Shown here: one piece after another, positions 1 through 6,895 of the stretch
How positions within the stretch are numbered: the stretch's first letter is position 1
Layout of the letters: every line of letters begins with the position of its first letter
The notes under the pieces: generated by a model
The model's database searches: none
What the model saw: only the letters and a program-made list of their open reading frames with translations
What the model was told of the DNA's origin: nothing
Made by a program: the position numbers and the translations under genes
Assembly (NCBI GenBank): GCA_009693885.1
Contig: SHWK01000029.1
Location: forward strand, 1-9,893
Reading direction: 5' to 3'
Source of the DNA: Rickettsiales bacterium
Lineage (GTDB): Bacteria > Pseudomonadota > Alphaproteobacteria > Rickettsiales > UBA1997
Length of the DNA: 9,893 nt

Positions 1-122
1 TTTTAGGTATCCTTTAAACTATATATCATTACGCTACAAAATATAAAAAAGATTAATTAAATAATGGTTTTTTATATTAGCTGTTTTGATTTTTAATAAA
101 TCCCACTTAAGTAGAGATAAAT
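1..122. other. AT-rich stretch without a recognisable gene
   Basis: This is the 3' flank of argG up to the window edge. I see no open frame of useful length, no RNA gene and no clear terminator. There is an 8-bp palindrome ACTTAAGT just past the argG stop, but no GC stem followed by a T run on the minus strand. A gene ending to the left of the window cannot be excluded. Confidence 0.5.
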
Positions 123-1352
123 CTATTTTTTTGCTTTAGTTTTAGCGTTTACTCTAGCGCCAATTCTTAATCGCAATGCATTCAATTTAATAAAGCCTGC
201 CGCATCTTTTTGATCATAAACAGAATCTTCTTCAAATGTTACATGAGCCTCAGAATACAAGCTTTTAGGCGATTGACGGCTAACCACAGAAACACTACCC
301 TTATATAATTTAAGCGTTACTTTGCCATCAACATTATCTTGTGATTTATCAATTAAACATTGCAACATTTCGCGTTCTGGAGAAAACCAAAAGCCGTTAT
401 AGATAAGGCTGGCATAGCGCGGCATTAATTCATCTTTTAAATGTGCAGCTTCGCGATCTAGCGTGATTGATTCTATTGCACGATGAGCAGCCAATAGAAT
501 CGTGCCTCCGGGGGTTTCATAAACACCGCGCGATTTCATTCCAACAAAACGATTTTCTACTAGATCTAGACGACCAATACCGTTGCGACCCCCCATTTCA
601 TTGAGCTTAGTAAGAATTGTTGCTGGTGACATTTTTTTGCCATCAATAGCACAAGCATCGCCTTTTTTAAATTCAATTTCGATAAATTCTGGCTTATTTG
701 GTGCTTTTTCTGGAGAAACTGTGCGCTGATAAACATACTCTGGCGCTGGTTTAGAAGGATCTTCTAAGACTTTTCCTTCCGAAGAAGTGTGCAATAAATT
801 TGCATCAACTGAATATGGCGCTTCGCCGCGTTTATCTTTGGCAATAGGAATTCCATGCTTTTCAGCGTAAGCAATTAGCTTGCTGCGCGAGGTTAGATCC
901 CATTCACGCCAAGGGGCGATAACTTTAATATCAGGCTTATTGGCATAATATGCCAGCTCAAAGCGAACTTGATCATTGCCCTTGCCAGTAGCGCCGTGGC
1001 ACACTGCATCAGCTCCAAGTTTTTTGGCAATTTCGATTTGTTTTTTAGCGATTAAAGGACGCGCGATTGAGGTTCCAAGCAAGTAGACGCCTTCATATAG
1101 AGCATTAGCGCGAAACATTGGAAACACATAATCGCGAACAAATTCTTCGCGCAGATCTTCGATAAAAATTTGCTTCACTCCGAGCTTTTTAGCCTTGGCG
1201 CGAGCGGGTTCAAGCTCTTCACCCTGCCCTAAATCTGCTGTAAAAGTGATCACTTCACAATTGTATTCTTCTTGCAGCCATTTTAAAATAACAGAGGTGT
1301 CAAGGCCACCAGAGTAAGCCAGAACAACTTTTTTAATTTTGTGATTTTTCAT
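123..1352 (-). CDS. argG: Argininosuccinate synthase
   Basis: This cytoplasmic enzyme joins citrulline and aspartate, using ATP (to AMP + PPi), to make argininosuccinate, the penultimate step of arginine synthesis. The 409-residue product matches the usual length of about 400. The N-terminal PP-loop SGGLDTS is at residues 14-20, GTSIARP at about 93-99, and the family signature HGATGKGNDQVRFE at 119-132, which carries citrulline/aspartate-binding residues. The APWREWDL block lies near 146-153, and the C-terminal synthetase/multimerisation part is complete. The ATG at 1350-1352 is only a few codons before the PP-loop, as is normal. The gene stands alone and diverges from the GNAT gene across a 128-bp gap; no argH or other arg gene is visible. 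No convincing Shine-Dalgarno sequence precedes the start. It looks more GC-rich than its folC-side neighbours, which is common for a conserved, well-expressed gene. Identification is secure. Confidence 0.97.
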   Translation of the reverse strand: MKNHKIKKVVLAYSGGLDTSVILKWLQEEYNCEVITFTADLGQGEELEPARAKAKKLGVKQIFIEDLREEFVRDYVFPMFRANALYEGVYLLGTSIARPLIAKKQIEIAKKLGADAVCHGATGKGNDQVRFELAYYANKPDIKVIAPWREWDLTSRSKLIAYAEKHGIPIAKDKRGEAPYSVDANLLHTSSEGKVLEDPSKPAPEYVYQRTVSPEKAPNKPEFIEIEFKKGDACAIDGKKMSPATILTKLNEMGGRNGIGRLDLVENRFVGMKSRGVYETPGGTILLAAHRAIESITLDREAAHLKDELMPRYASLIYNGFWFSPEREMLQCLIDKSQDNVDGKVTLKLYKGSVSVVSRQSPKSLYSEAHVTFEEDSVYDQKDAAGFIKLNALRLRIGARVNAKTKAKK

Positions 1353-1407
1353 TTCTAAAACTATTTATATGGTTTAAATTATGGCGAACCTAGCCACTAC
1401 GGTTTAT

Positions 1408-1437
1408 ATAATAAGGGAATTGCATTTTTTTTTACAA
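1408..1437 (-). promoter_or_regulatory. Candidate sigma-70-type promoter of argG
   Basis: Read on the minus strand, TTGTAA (1432-1437) is a 4/6 match to the -35 box, followed after 18 bases by TATTAT (1408-1413), a 5/6 match to the -10 box. This would start RNA near 1401 and leave a leader of about 50 nt before argG. The spacer contains most of a run of nine A (T on the plus strand, 1425-1433). The call rests on motif match in an AT-rich region, so chance matches are likely. Confidence 0.4.
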
Positions 1438-1457
1438 TAGTTAAAGCTTTATATAGT
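1431..1457 (+). promoter_or_regulatory. Candidate divergent promoter of the GNAT-folC-nuclease cluster
   Basis: TTTACA (1431-1436) matches the -35 consensus at 5/6 and TATAGT (1452-1457) the -10 at 5/6, but the spacing is only 15 bases. The -35 region overlaps that of the proposed argG promoter on the other strand, so the two would compete or share control. This is the only gap before 1481 that could hold the promoter. Confidence 0.3.
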
Positions 1458-1480
1458 TAATAATTATAGCCAATTTATTT

Positions 1481-1915
1481 ATGCAAATAAAAGAAATGCG
1501 GACTCGAGAGGATATCAATCAAAGCCTAAATGTCTTGTTGCAAATCTATGACGAGCTAAACAAAGACAGCTATGTAGAGACTATTTTTGAGATGATGGAG
1601 GATGGCTATAAAATGGCTGCCGTGCTTGAAGATCAAATGATTGAAAATGGCCGATGTATTGGGGTTGTAGGCGTAAAGGTAGTTCATAAATTACAACATG
1701 GCAAAGCGCTTGAGATTCAAGATTTTATGATTGATCGCCAAAAACGCGGGATCGGGGTTGGTAAGCTGCTACTGCGCTGGGTTGAATGGCAAGCAGCAGC
1801 TTTCGGATGTACAAATATTATAGGAACCTTAGATACTAAGCGGCAAGAATCACAAAAAATTTACTCACGCGAGAAATTTATTTTGGATGGTTTTTTATTT
1901 CGCAAAAACTGTTAA
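1481..1915 (+). CDS. GNAT-family N-acetyltransferase
   Basis: This is a small cytoplasmic protein of 144 residues, the normal size of a single GNAT domain that transfers an acetyl group from acetyl-CoA to an amine. The acetyl-CoA pyrophosphate-binding motif A is clear: an acidic/aromatic strand (LEIQDFMID) followed by RQKRGIGVG at residues 86-94, which fits Q/R-x-x-G-x-G/A. The later stretch ESQKIYSREKF (about 123-133) resembles motif B, with Tyr128 in the position of the usual general acid. The substrate cannot be told from sequence. The ATG at 1481 opens directly into the first strand (MQIKEMR), so it is a likely start, although no Shine-Dalgarno sequence is visible. It is the first gene of a rightward cluster, 14 bp before the YihY-type gene. 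The family call is good; the function is unknown. Confidence 0.87.
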   Translation: MQIKEMRTREDINQSLNVLLQIYDELNKDSYVETIFEMMEDGYKMAAVLEDQMIENGRCIGVVGVKVVHKLQHGKALEIQDFMIDRQKRGIGVGKLLLRWVEWQAAAFGCTNIIGTLDTKRQESQKIYSREKFILDGFLFRKNC

Positions 1916-1929
1916 ATTTTATACAAAAC

Positions 1930-2811
1930 ATGCATAACAAACGCTTAAAAATAATTTACTATTTTCGCAAATATTTTGTTCTTCCAATAAAAATATTTCG
2001 GATAGCGATCGTTGATACTATTCGTCAAGATGGCGTTGAACATGCTGGCTATTTAGCATTTTTAAGTATTTTTTCTCTTTTTCCTTTTTTAATTTTTTTG
2101 ATCTCAATTGTTAGTTATATTGGTGGCGATGAACTTGGAATTAAAGTGATTTATAGTACAATAAATTCTTTGCCAGAAGAAGCCGCAAAATCTTTATTGC
2201 CAAGGGTTGCCGAAATTGTCTCTGGTCCGCCACAAAGTTTTTTAACAATTGCGATTATTGGCGTAATATGGACTGCGTCCTCTTCGGTAGAGGGCTGTCG
2301 CACCATTCTTAATCGTGCTTATCGCGTTCATTTGCCACCACCTTATTTGTTGCGTCGCCTAATTAGCATTATGGAGTTTTTTATTCTCACCTTCAGCATC
2401 GCGGTTGGAATCATGGTCTTTGTTATTGCGCCATCAATTTTAAGTATCAAAGAAATTGAATCATCACTAAAATTTTTAGATCATTACGATTCTCAAGAAG
2501 CGCGCCAATCAATGGTTTTTGTCTTTTTAGTTTTCGCGACTTCGCTGCTTTATTATGTTATTCCCAATGTAAAACAAAAAATTACCAAAACCTTCCCCGG
2601 AGCAATATTGACGGTCTTTTTATGGATTCAAATACAAAAATTATTCGCTTATTATTTAGAAAATTTTCATCAATTCAATTTTATTTATGGCAGCCTTGCT
2701 GGTATCATGATTTATCTAATGTTTTTTTATATGGTAAATTTAATTTTTATTTTTGGCGCGCAATTTAACTATCATCTTTATCGTGTTTATAAAACTTTTT
2801 TGAGACATTAA
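1930..2811 (+). CDS. YihY/virulence factor BrkB family inner-membrane protein
   Basis: This is an integral membrane protein of 293 residues, typical for the YihY/BrkB family (often 270-330). Hydrophobic segments are seen at about 40-65, 104-120, 147-172, 195-212, 222-243 and 253-278, giving about six membrane spans with a basic N-terminus. Family features include the early AGYLAFLSIFSLFPF segment, the loop after SGPPQSFLTI, the region WTASSSVEGCRTILNRAY (114-131) and the late block FIYGSLAGIMIYLMFFY (251-267), followed by FGAQFN. Members were once annotated as 'ribonuclease BN', which is an error for this family. The molecular role is not established; proposals include transport or envelope functions. 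It sits 14 bp after the GNAT gene and 6 bp before folC, so co-transcription is likely. Confidence 0.88.
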   Translation: MHNKRLKIIYYFRKYFVLPIKIFRIAIVDTIRQDGVEHAGYLAFLSIFSLFPFLIFLISIVSYIGGDELGIKVIYSTINSLPEEAAKSLLPRVAEIVSGPPQSFLTIAIIGVIWTASSSVEGCRTILNRAYRVHLPPPYLLRRLISIMEFFILTFSIAVGIMVFVIAPSILSIKEIESSLKFLDHYDSQEARQSMVFVFLVFATSLLYYVIPNVKQKITKTFPGAILTVFLWIQIQKLFAYYLENFHQFNFIYGSLAGIMIYLMFFYMVNLIFIFGAQFNYHLYRVYKTFLRH

Positions 2812-2817
2812 CTCGCC

Positions 2818-4137
2818 ATGAAATTTCCATTTTGGCCCAACCCTAAAGGCTATCGCGATATAGAGCTTGGCCTTACACGAGTTTATGATTTGCTAGAGCG
2901 CCTAGATAATCCTCACAAAAAACTTCCACCAACAATCCATATTGCGGGCACAAACGGCAAAGGATCAACCCTATCTTTTTTGCGCGCAATTTTTGAAGAA
3001 GGCCAATATTTAGTGCATTCTTACACCTCGCCTCACTTAGTTTTTTTTAATGAAAGAATTGTTTTGGCAGGCAAAAATATTGATGATGAATTTTTAAATG
3101 AATGCCTTTTAACCTGCAAAGAAGCGGCTTCACAGCATCCGCAAATTGATGTAACTTTTTTTGAAGGCATTACTGTTGCGGCATTTTTAGCATTTTCTCG
3201 CATAAAAGCTGATATTCTTTTCTTAGAAACTGGATTAGGCGGAAGGCTTGATGCGACTAATGTTATAGAGAAAAACTTACTAAGTATTATCACGCCAATT
3301 TCTTTTGATCACACCGATTTTTTAGGAAAAACTTTAGCTAAAATTGCTTATGAAAAAGCTGGAATTATCAAGAAAAATTGTCCTGTTATTGCTGCAAAGC
3401 AAAAACCATCAGCGCTTGCAACAATTGAGAAACAAGCAAAAAAACTAGGATCTTCATTAAATATTTTTGGCAAAGATTTTGATTATAAAAAAAATACAAC
3501 TTCAATAGAAGTCAGAATAAAAAATAAATTTTATGATTTTCCTTTTCCATCTCTAAATGGCGAACATCAAATTGAAAATGCCACAGTGGCAATCGTTGCG
3601 GCACTTAATCAAATAAAGCTTCCAATCACAATCGATCAAATAAAATCCGCTCTTACAAAAACTATTTGGCCCGCTCGTTTACAAAAAATAACTAGCGGAA
3701 AATTCATCAAAAAGCTTCCAATAAATTGTCAATTAATACTAGATGGAAGTCATAATTTGCAAGGCGCTACAACTGTACAGAAATTTTTAAAATCGCAAAA
3801 AAATATCAAGAAAATAGTTATTTTTTCAATGCTAGAAGATAAGGATTGTGTAGGATTTTTAAATAAAATAAAAGATGAGACCGATATTTTGATAACACTT
3901 ACAATCCCAGATGAGAGTAAATCGCGCGATAAAAATGAAATTTTAAAAATTGCAAAAAATTTAAAAATAGATTCTATTTCAGCAGATGATTTTGATGATG
4001 CTTTTAGAAAAATAAATAATTTATTAGCAAAAAAAGAATCTTTGCAACATGCTCTGGTTATCATCTGCGGCTCGCTTTATTTAGCTGGCAAATTCCTAGA
4101 AAAAAATCATTTTGATTTAAACTTTAATGCGAAATAA
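2818..4137 (+). CDS. folC: Folylpolyglutamate synthase / dihydrofolate synthase
   Basis: This cytoplasmic Mur-ligase-family enzyme adds glutamate to dihydropteroate (making dihydrofolate) and then to tetrahydrofolates, using ATP. The length of 439 residues is as expected. The P-loop HIAGTNGKGS lies at 41-50, YTSPHL at 69-74, the Mg/ATP block ETGLGGRLDATN at 137-148, SFDHTDFLG at 162-170 followed by AYEKAGIIK, the central-domain WPARLQ at 284-289, and the C-terminal LDGSHN at 308-313 (usually LDGAHN; Ser for Ala is a mild change). In many alphaproteobacteria folC follows accD; here it follows the YihY-type gene by 6 bp instead. The start MKFPFWPNPKGYRDIELGL is the normal N-terminal pattern for alphaproteobacterial FolC. 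The last codons and the stop lie inside a perfect inverted repeat (4110-4151). The body is very A+T-rich and lysine-rich compared with argG. Confidence 0.96.
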   Translation: MKFPFWPNPKGYRDIELGLTRVYDLLERLDNPHKKLPPTIHIAGTNGKGSTLSFLRAIFEEGQYLVHSYTSPHLVFFNERIVLAGKNIDDEFLNECLLTCKEAASQHPQIDVTFFEGITVAAFLAFSRIKADILFLETGLGGRLDATNVIEKNLLSIITPISFDHTDFLGKTLAKIAYEKAGIIKKNCPVIAAKQKPSALATIEKQAKKLGSSLNIFGKDFDYKKNTTSIEVRIKNKFYDFPFPSLNGEHQIENATVAIVAALNQIKLPITIDQIKSALTKTIWPARLQKITSGKFIKKLPINCQLILDGSHNLQGATTVQKFLKSQKNIKKIVIFSMLEDKDCVGFLNKIKDETDILITLTIPDESKSRDKNEILKIAKNLKIDSISADDFDDAFRKINNLLAKKESLQHALVIICGSLYLAGKFLEKNHFDLNFNAK

Positions 4138-4151
4138 AGTTTAAATCAAAA
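4110..4151. terminator. Perfect 17-bp inverted repeat across the folC stop codon, possible terminator
   Basis: The left arm 4110-4126 and right arm 4135-4151 are exact reverse complements, with an 8-base loop ATGCGAAA. The folC stop TAA (4135-4137) is the first triplet of the right arm. Only two pairs per stem are G-C. On the plus strand no T run follows, so it is a poor intrinsic terminator for folC. On the minus strand the stem is followed after three bases by seven T (complement of 4100-4106), so it could stop leftward transcripts running through from purS. It may instead protect the folC mRNA end or modulate expression of the nuclease gene that starts 17 bp later. Confidence 0.55.
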
Positions 4152-4167
4152 ACACCATTAAAAAAAT

Positions 4168-4761
4168 ATGAAAAAAATCACCAATATTTTTAAACTCTCA
4201 AAACTTATATCCACAAAAAATAATATTTTTACCACTATTTTTTGCATAATATTTGCTGTATTATTTTTTAATTTATCGCAAGAAGATGCTATTTCAATGG
4301 CTTCGCGACCAAATAATCTTAACACAAAACTTGATAAAGAATTTTCTGGAATCGCCAAAGTAACAGACGGTGATTCGATAAAAGTTGACGATAAAAAAAT
4401 TCGCCTAATGGGAATTGATGCACCAGAATTTAGCCAGACTTGTTTTGATGCTAATTATGAAGAATATCCATGTGGCAAGATTTCGAAGGTGTTCTTGCTC
4501 AATTTTGCCAATAATAAAGAGGTAAAATGCTATTATCAAAAGTTCGATAAATATAATCGCTATCTTGCTGAATGTTATGTTGGCGAAATAATGATGAATC
4601 AAGAAATTATACGCAATGGCATGGGAGTCACTTATACATTTGGGCCAGCAGACCCAGAAATGACAAGGCTTGAAATGGAAGCGCAAGAGAAGAAGATTGG
4701 AATTTGGCAAGGTGCGTTTCAACTGCCGAAAGATTATCGCAAAGCACATCCGCGACATTAA
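4168..4761 (+). CDS. Thermonuclease (staphylococcal nuclease-fold) family protein, membrane-anchored or secreted
   Basis: This is a 197-residue protein with a basic N-terminus and one hydrophobic segment at about 18-36, fitting a signal anchor or an uncleaved signal peptide; no clear signal-peptidase site is seen. The SNase domain runs from about 58 to 182. The residues known from the staphylococcal enzyme appear to be present: Asp67/Asp69 in VTDGDSIKV, Arg79 and Asp84-Glu87 in IRLMGIDAPE, and Arg131 in DKYNRYLAEC (equivalents of Asp21, Arg35, Asp40, Glu43 and Arg87). It is therefore probably an active Ca-dependent nuclease acting outside the cytoplasm. Cysteines at 92, 102, 121 and 136 could form disulfides in the periplasm. 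It begins 30 bp after folC and is the last gene of the rightward cluster, convergent with purS. The natural role (nutrient scavenging, DNA degradation) is not shown by context. Confidence 0.92.
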   Translation: MKKITNIFKLSKLISTKNNIFTTIFCIIFAVLFFNLSQEDAISMASRPNNLNTKLDKEFSGIAKVTDGDSIKVDDKKIRLMGIDAPEFSQTCFDANYEEYPCGKISKVFLLNFANNKEVKCYYQKFDKYNRYLAECYVGEIMMNQEIIRNGMGVTYTFGPADPEMTRLEMEAQEKKIGIWQGAFQLPKDYRKAHPRH

Positions 4762-4785
4762 TTGAAAGACTCCACGGAATAAATG

Positions 4786-4825
4786 TGGGTGTAATTAAAA
4801 ATCTATGGCGATAAATCAACACCCA
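4786..4825. repeat. Inverted repeat between the convergent nuclease and purS genes
   Basis: TGGGTGT (4786-4792) and ACACCCA (4819-4825) are exact reverse complements separated by 26 bases. A competing short stem CCAC/GTGG (about 4772-4788) overlaps the left arm. The pair lies in the 85-bp gap between two converging genes, where a bidirectional terminator would be expected. Neither strand has a T run directly after the stem, so it is not a standard intrinsic terminator. Confidence 0.3.
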
Positions 4826-4846
4826 GAACCAGACATTAATCGATAT

Positions 4847-5089
4847 TTATAAAACCTCAAAATAATAATCTTCAATCACTTTATTCACCAATAATTTATC
4901 ACAAATTTGATCAACAACTTCTTTGATTTTATCTTGTGAAGTTTCTGCAATTTCTAGCTCTACAACCTTACCTTGTCTAACTTGCGAGATTTGCGCAAAG
5001 CCAAGATTTTTTACTAAAGACCCCTCAATTGCTTTGCCCTGAGTATCTAAAACACCTTTTTTTAGAGTGATGATGATTCTAATTTTCAT
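4847..5089 (-). CDS. purS: Phosphoribosylformylglycinamidine synthase subunit PurS
   Basis: PurS is the small subunit of the three-part formylglycinamidine ribonucleotide synthase (PurS-PurQ-PurL), step four of purine synthesis. It bridges the glutaminase PurQ to the small-type PurL. The 80-residue length is typical. The pattern is characteristic: a first strand MKIRIIITLK, then GVLDTQGKAIEGSL (about 12-25; usually GVLDPQG), LGF, and VRQGKVVELEI (about 37-47). It is the last gene of the leftward operon, 58 bp after purC. The usual alphaproteobacterial order continues with purQ and purL, but here the next gene is the convergent nuclease, so those partners must lie elsewhere. No Shine-Dalgarno sequence is seen upstream. 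Confidence 0.94.
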   Translation of the reverse strand: MKIRIIITLKKGVLDTQGKAIEGSLVKNLGFAQISQVRQGKVVELEIAETSQDKIKEVVDQICDKLLVNKVIEDYYFEVL

Positions 5090-5115
5090 AATTTAAAAAA
5101 TATTTTTTGATTACA

Positions 5116-5130
5116 CGCTAAAATTTAGCG
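5116..5130. repeat. Short palindrome between purC and purS
   Basis: CGCTAAA (5116-5122) and TTTAGCG (5124-5130) form a 7-bp perfect palindrome around one base, in the 58-bp purC-purS gap. It could fold as a small mRNA hairpin (six pairs around a 3-base loop) or be a protein-binding site. No T run directly follows on the minus strand, so it is unlikely to be a strong terminator inside the operon. Confidence 0.4.
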
Positions 5131-5147
5131 CAACTTTTGTAAATAAA

Positions 5148-5951
5148 TTAAATTTTAATGCCAAGTCGTGAAGCGACTTCGGTGTAGGCTTCAACCAATC
5201 CGCCCAAATCTCTTCTGAAGCGATCCTTATCTAATTTTTCAGAAGTATTTGCATCCCAAAGTCTGCAACTATCGGGACTAATTTCATCAGCTAATAATAT
5301 TTTTCCATCAGAATCTAAACCAAACTCAATTTTAAAATCGACTAATTTAATATTAATATCAGCAAATAATTTTTGTAAAAATTGATTAATTTTTAGAGTA
5401 TATTTTTTTATTTCAGCAAGATGCTCGAAGCTTACAACCTGAAGCACATTCACCGCATGATCATCATTAATTAGCGGGTCGCCCAGCGCATCTTTTTTAT
5501 AGCAAATTTCAAAAACTGGAGATTGTAATTGCAAGCCTTCTTCGATGCCAAGCCTTTTAGCCATTGATCCCGCAGAGATATTTCTGACAATTACTTCTAG
5601 CGGAATTATCGAAACCTTTTTAATTAATTGCTCACGCTCATTAAGTTTTTTTATAAAATGCGTTGGCACGCCGCACCTAGAAACGTCTAGCATGATGCGC
5701 TCAGAAATCGCATTATTTAAAATACCTTTGCCAGCAATTACATCTTTTTTTAAATTATTAAAAGCGGTTGCATCATCTTTAAAATATTGAATTAACAAAT
5801 TTTTATCATCAGTTGCATAAAGCACTTTTGCTTTTCCTTCGTAGATTTTTTCTAATTTTTTTGGTTCAGTCATTTTTATTTCATTTGTTTGTTTGCGTCG
5901 CATAAGGTTGCTGCGCAATGCTTGCGAGAGAGTTTTTTTATTTTTTTTCAT
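5148..5951 (-). CDS. purC: SAICAR synthase (phosphoribosylaminoimidazole-succinocarboxamide synthase) with N-terminal extension
   Basis: PurC condenses CAIR with aspartate using ATP to give SAICAR in purine synthesis. Both family signatures are present: IPLEVIVRNISAGS at 116-129 and LVDFKIEFG at 203-211. The ATP-binding start KIYEGKAKVLY (35-45), DPLINDDHA (158-166) and DEISPDSCRLWD (222-233) are also there. The 267-residue frame is longer than the usual 237-255. The catalytic domain begins near Met27 (ATG at 5871-5873), and the first 26 residues form a basic peptide with the core SQALRSNLMRRKQ. The upstream ATG overlaps the fabD stop as TAATG, which favours translational coupling from the long start. 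The internal start gives a normal-sized PurC, and neither start has a Shine-Dalgarno sequence. The function is secure; the start is undecided. Confidence 0.95.
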   Translation of the reverse strand: MKKNKKTLSQALRSNLMRRKQTNEIKMTEPKKLEKIYEGKAKVLYATDDKNLLIQYFKDDATAFNNLKKDVIAGKGILNNAISERIMLDVSRCGVPTHFIKKLNEREQLIKKVSIIPLEVIVRNISAGSMAKRLGIEEGLQLQSPVFEICYKKDALGDPLINDDHAVNVLQVVSFEHLAEIKKYTLKINQFLQKLFADINIKLVDFKIEFGLDSDGKILLADEISPDSCRLWDANTSEKLDKDRFRRDLGGLVEAYTEVASRLGIKI

Positions 5952-6892
5952 TAGCTAGCGAACAATTTTATATCTTCAAGATTTTGAATTGAACGCGATT
6001 TCATGTTAGGGCAAGTTCTTCCGACTAAACCGCAGAGAATTTTTCCTGAGCCAATTTCTATTACTTCTTCAATGCCATTTTGATCCATTAATAGCATGGT
6101 TTCGCGCCATTTTACTGACCCGGTAATTTGTCTTATTAGCAATTCTTTTATTTGCTGAGAATCTGTAACTTTTTGCGCCGTAACATTTGCTATCAAAGGC
6201 ACCAATGGTGACCTAACCTCTGCATCAACCAAGGCTTTAGCCATAGCAAAAGCTGCATCAGACATTAACTCTGAGTGAAATGCGCCACTAACTGGTAACA
6301 TAATTGCTCGCTTTGCACCCTTTGCTTTAGCGATTTCAAGCGATCTTTCAATCGCAGATTTTGATCCACTTAAAACAATTTGCCCAACTGAATTATCATT
6401 AGCAACCTGACAAACCTCGCCAGCTGCGGCTTCTGCTGCAATTGCTTCCGCAACTGCAATATCAACGCCAAGCACTGCGGCCATTGCGCCTTGTGTTTTT
6501 TCACCACATTTTGCCATTGCGCGTCCACGAATTTGTAATAATTTTGCGGTAGTTTCAAGGCTTAGAGCCTTAGAGGCACAAAGCGCTGAATATTCTCCTA
6601 AAGAATGCCCCGCTACAAAAGAAGCCATATCAACAACTTTTTTACCAAATTCTTTTTCTAAAATTTCAATTATTGCCATTGAAACAACCATCAAAGCTGG
6701 TTGTGCATTTTCTGTTTTGGTTAGCTCTTCACTAGGGCCCTCAAATATTATTTTGGATAAATTTACACCAAGAATTTGATCAGTTTTTGTAAAAATTTCA
6801 CGAGCGCAGGCAAAATTTTCATATAGATCTTTGCCCATTCCAACCACTTGTGATCCTTGTCCAGGAAAAATTAATGCTGTTTTATTTTTCAT
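5951..6892 (-). CDS. fabD: Malonyl-CoA:ACP transacylase
   Basis: FabD moves malonyl from CoA to acyl carrier protein, feeding type II fatty-acid synthesis in the cytoplasm. The 313-residue length is normal. FPGQGSQ is at 9-15, the nucleophile motif GHSLG at 95-99 with catalytic Ser97, Arg122 in IRGRAM contacts the malonyl carboxylate, CQVANDNSVGQIVLSG is at 161-176, and GAFHS carries catalytic His206. The C-terminal block IEIGSGKILCGL is also typical. It starts 3 bp after galU and its stop shares one base with the purC start (TAATG), so it lies inside the leftward operon. It is not grouped with fabG, acpP or fabF as it often is in other bacteria. Confidence 0.97.
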   Translation of the reverse strand: MKNKTALIFPGQGSQVVGMGKDLYENFACAREIFTKTDQILGVNLSKIIFEGPSEELTKTENAQPALMVVSMAIIEILEKEFGKKVVDMASFVAGHSLGEYSALCASKALSLETTAKLLQIRGRAMAKCGEKTQGAMAAVLGVDIAVAEAIAAEAAAGEVCQVANDNSVGQIVLSGSKSAIERSLEIAKAKGAKRAIMLPVSGAFHSELMSDAAFAMAKALVDAEVRSPLVPLIANVTAQKVTDSQQIKELLIRQITGSVKWRETMLLMDQNGIEEVIEIGSGKILCGLVGRTCPNMKSRSIQNLEDIKLFAS

Positions 6893-6895
6893 TAT

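Noticed and set aside
1930..2811. Annotation as ribonuclease BN
   Set aside because: This is a historical misnaming of the YihY/BrkB family; the sequence is a membrane protein without nuclease motifs.
3033..4064. Two minus-strand frames of 86 and 104 codons opposite folC
   Set aside because: Both are shadows of the folC coding sequence, with no motifs of their own.
4110..4151. A Rickettsia-type palindromic element inserted in a gene
   Set aside because: Those elements are much longer, and this short repeat sits at the gene end and does not add a peptide inside FolC.
4405..4758. Minus-strand open frame of 117 codons opposite the nuclease gene
   Set aside because: It lies wholly inside a well-supported SNase-family gene, has no recognisable domain and looks like a chance frame.
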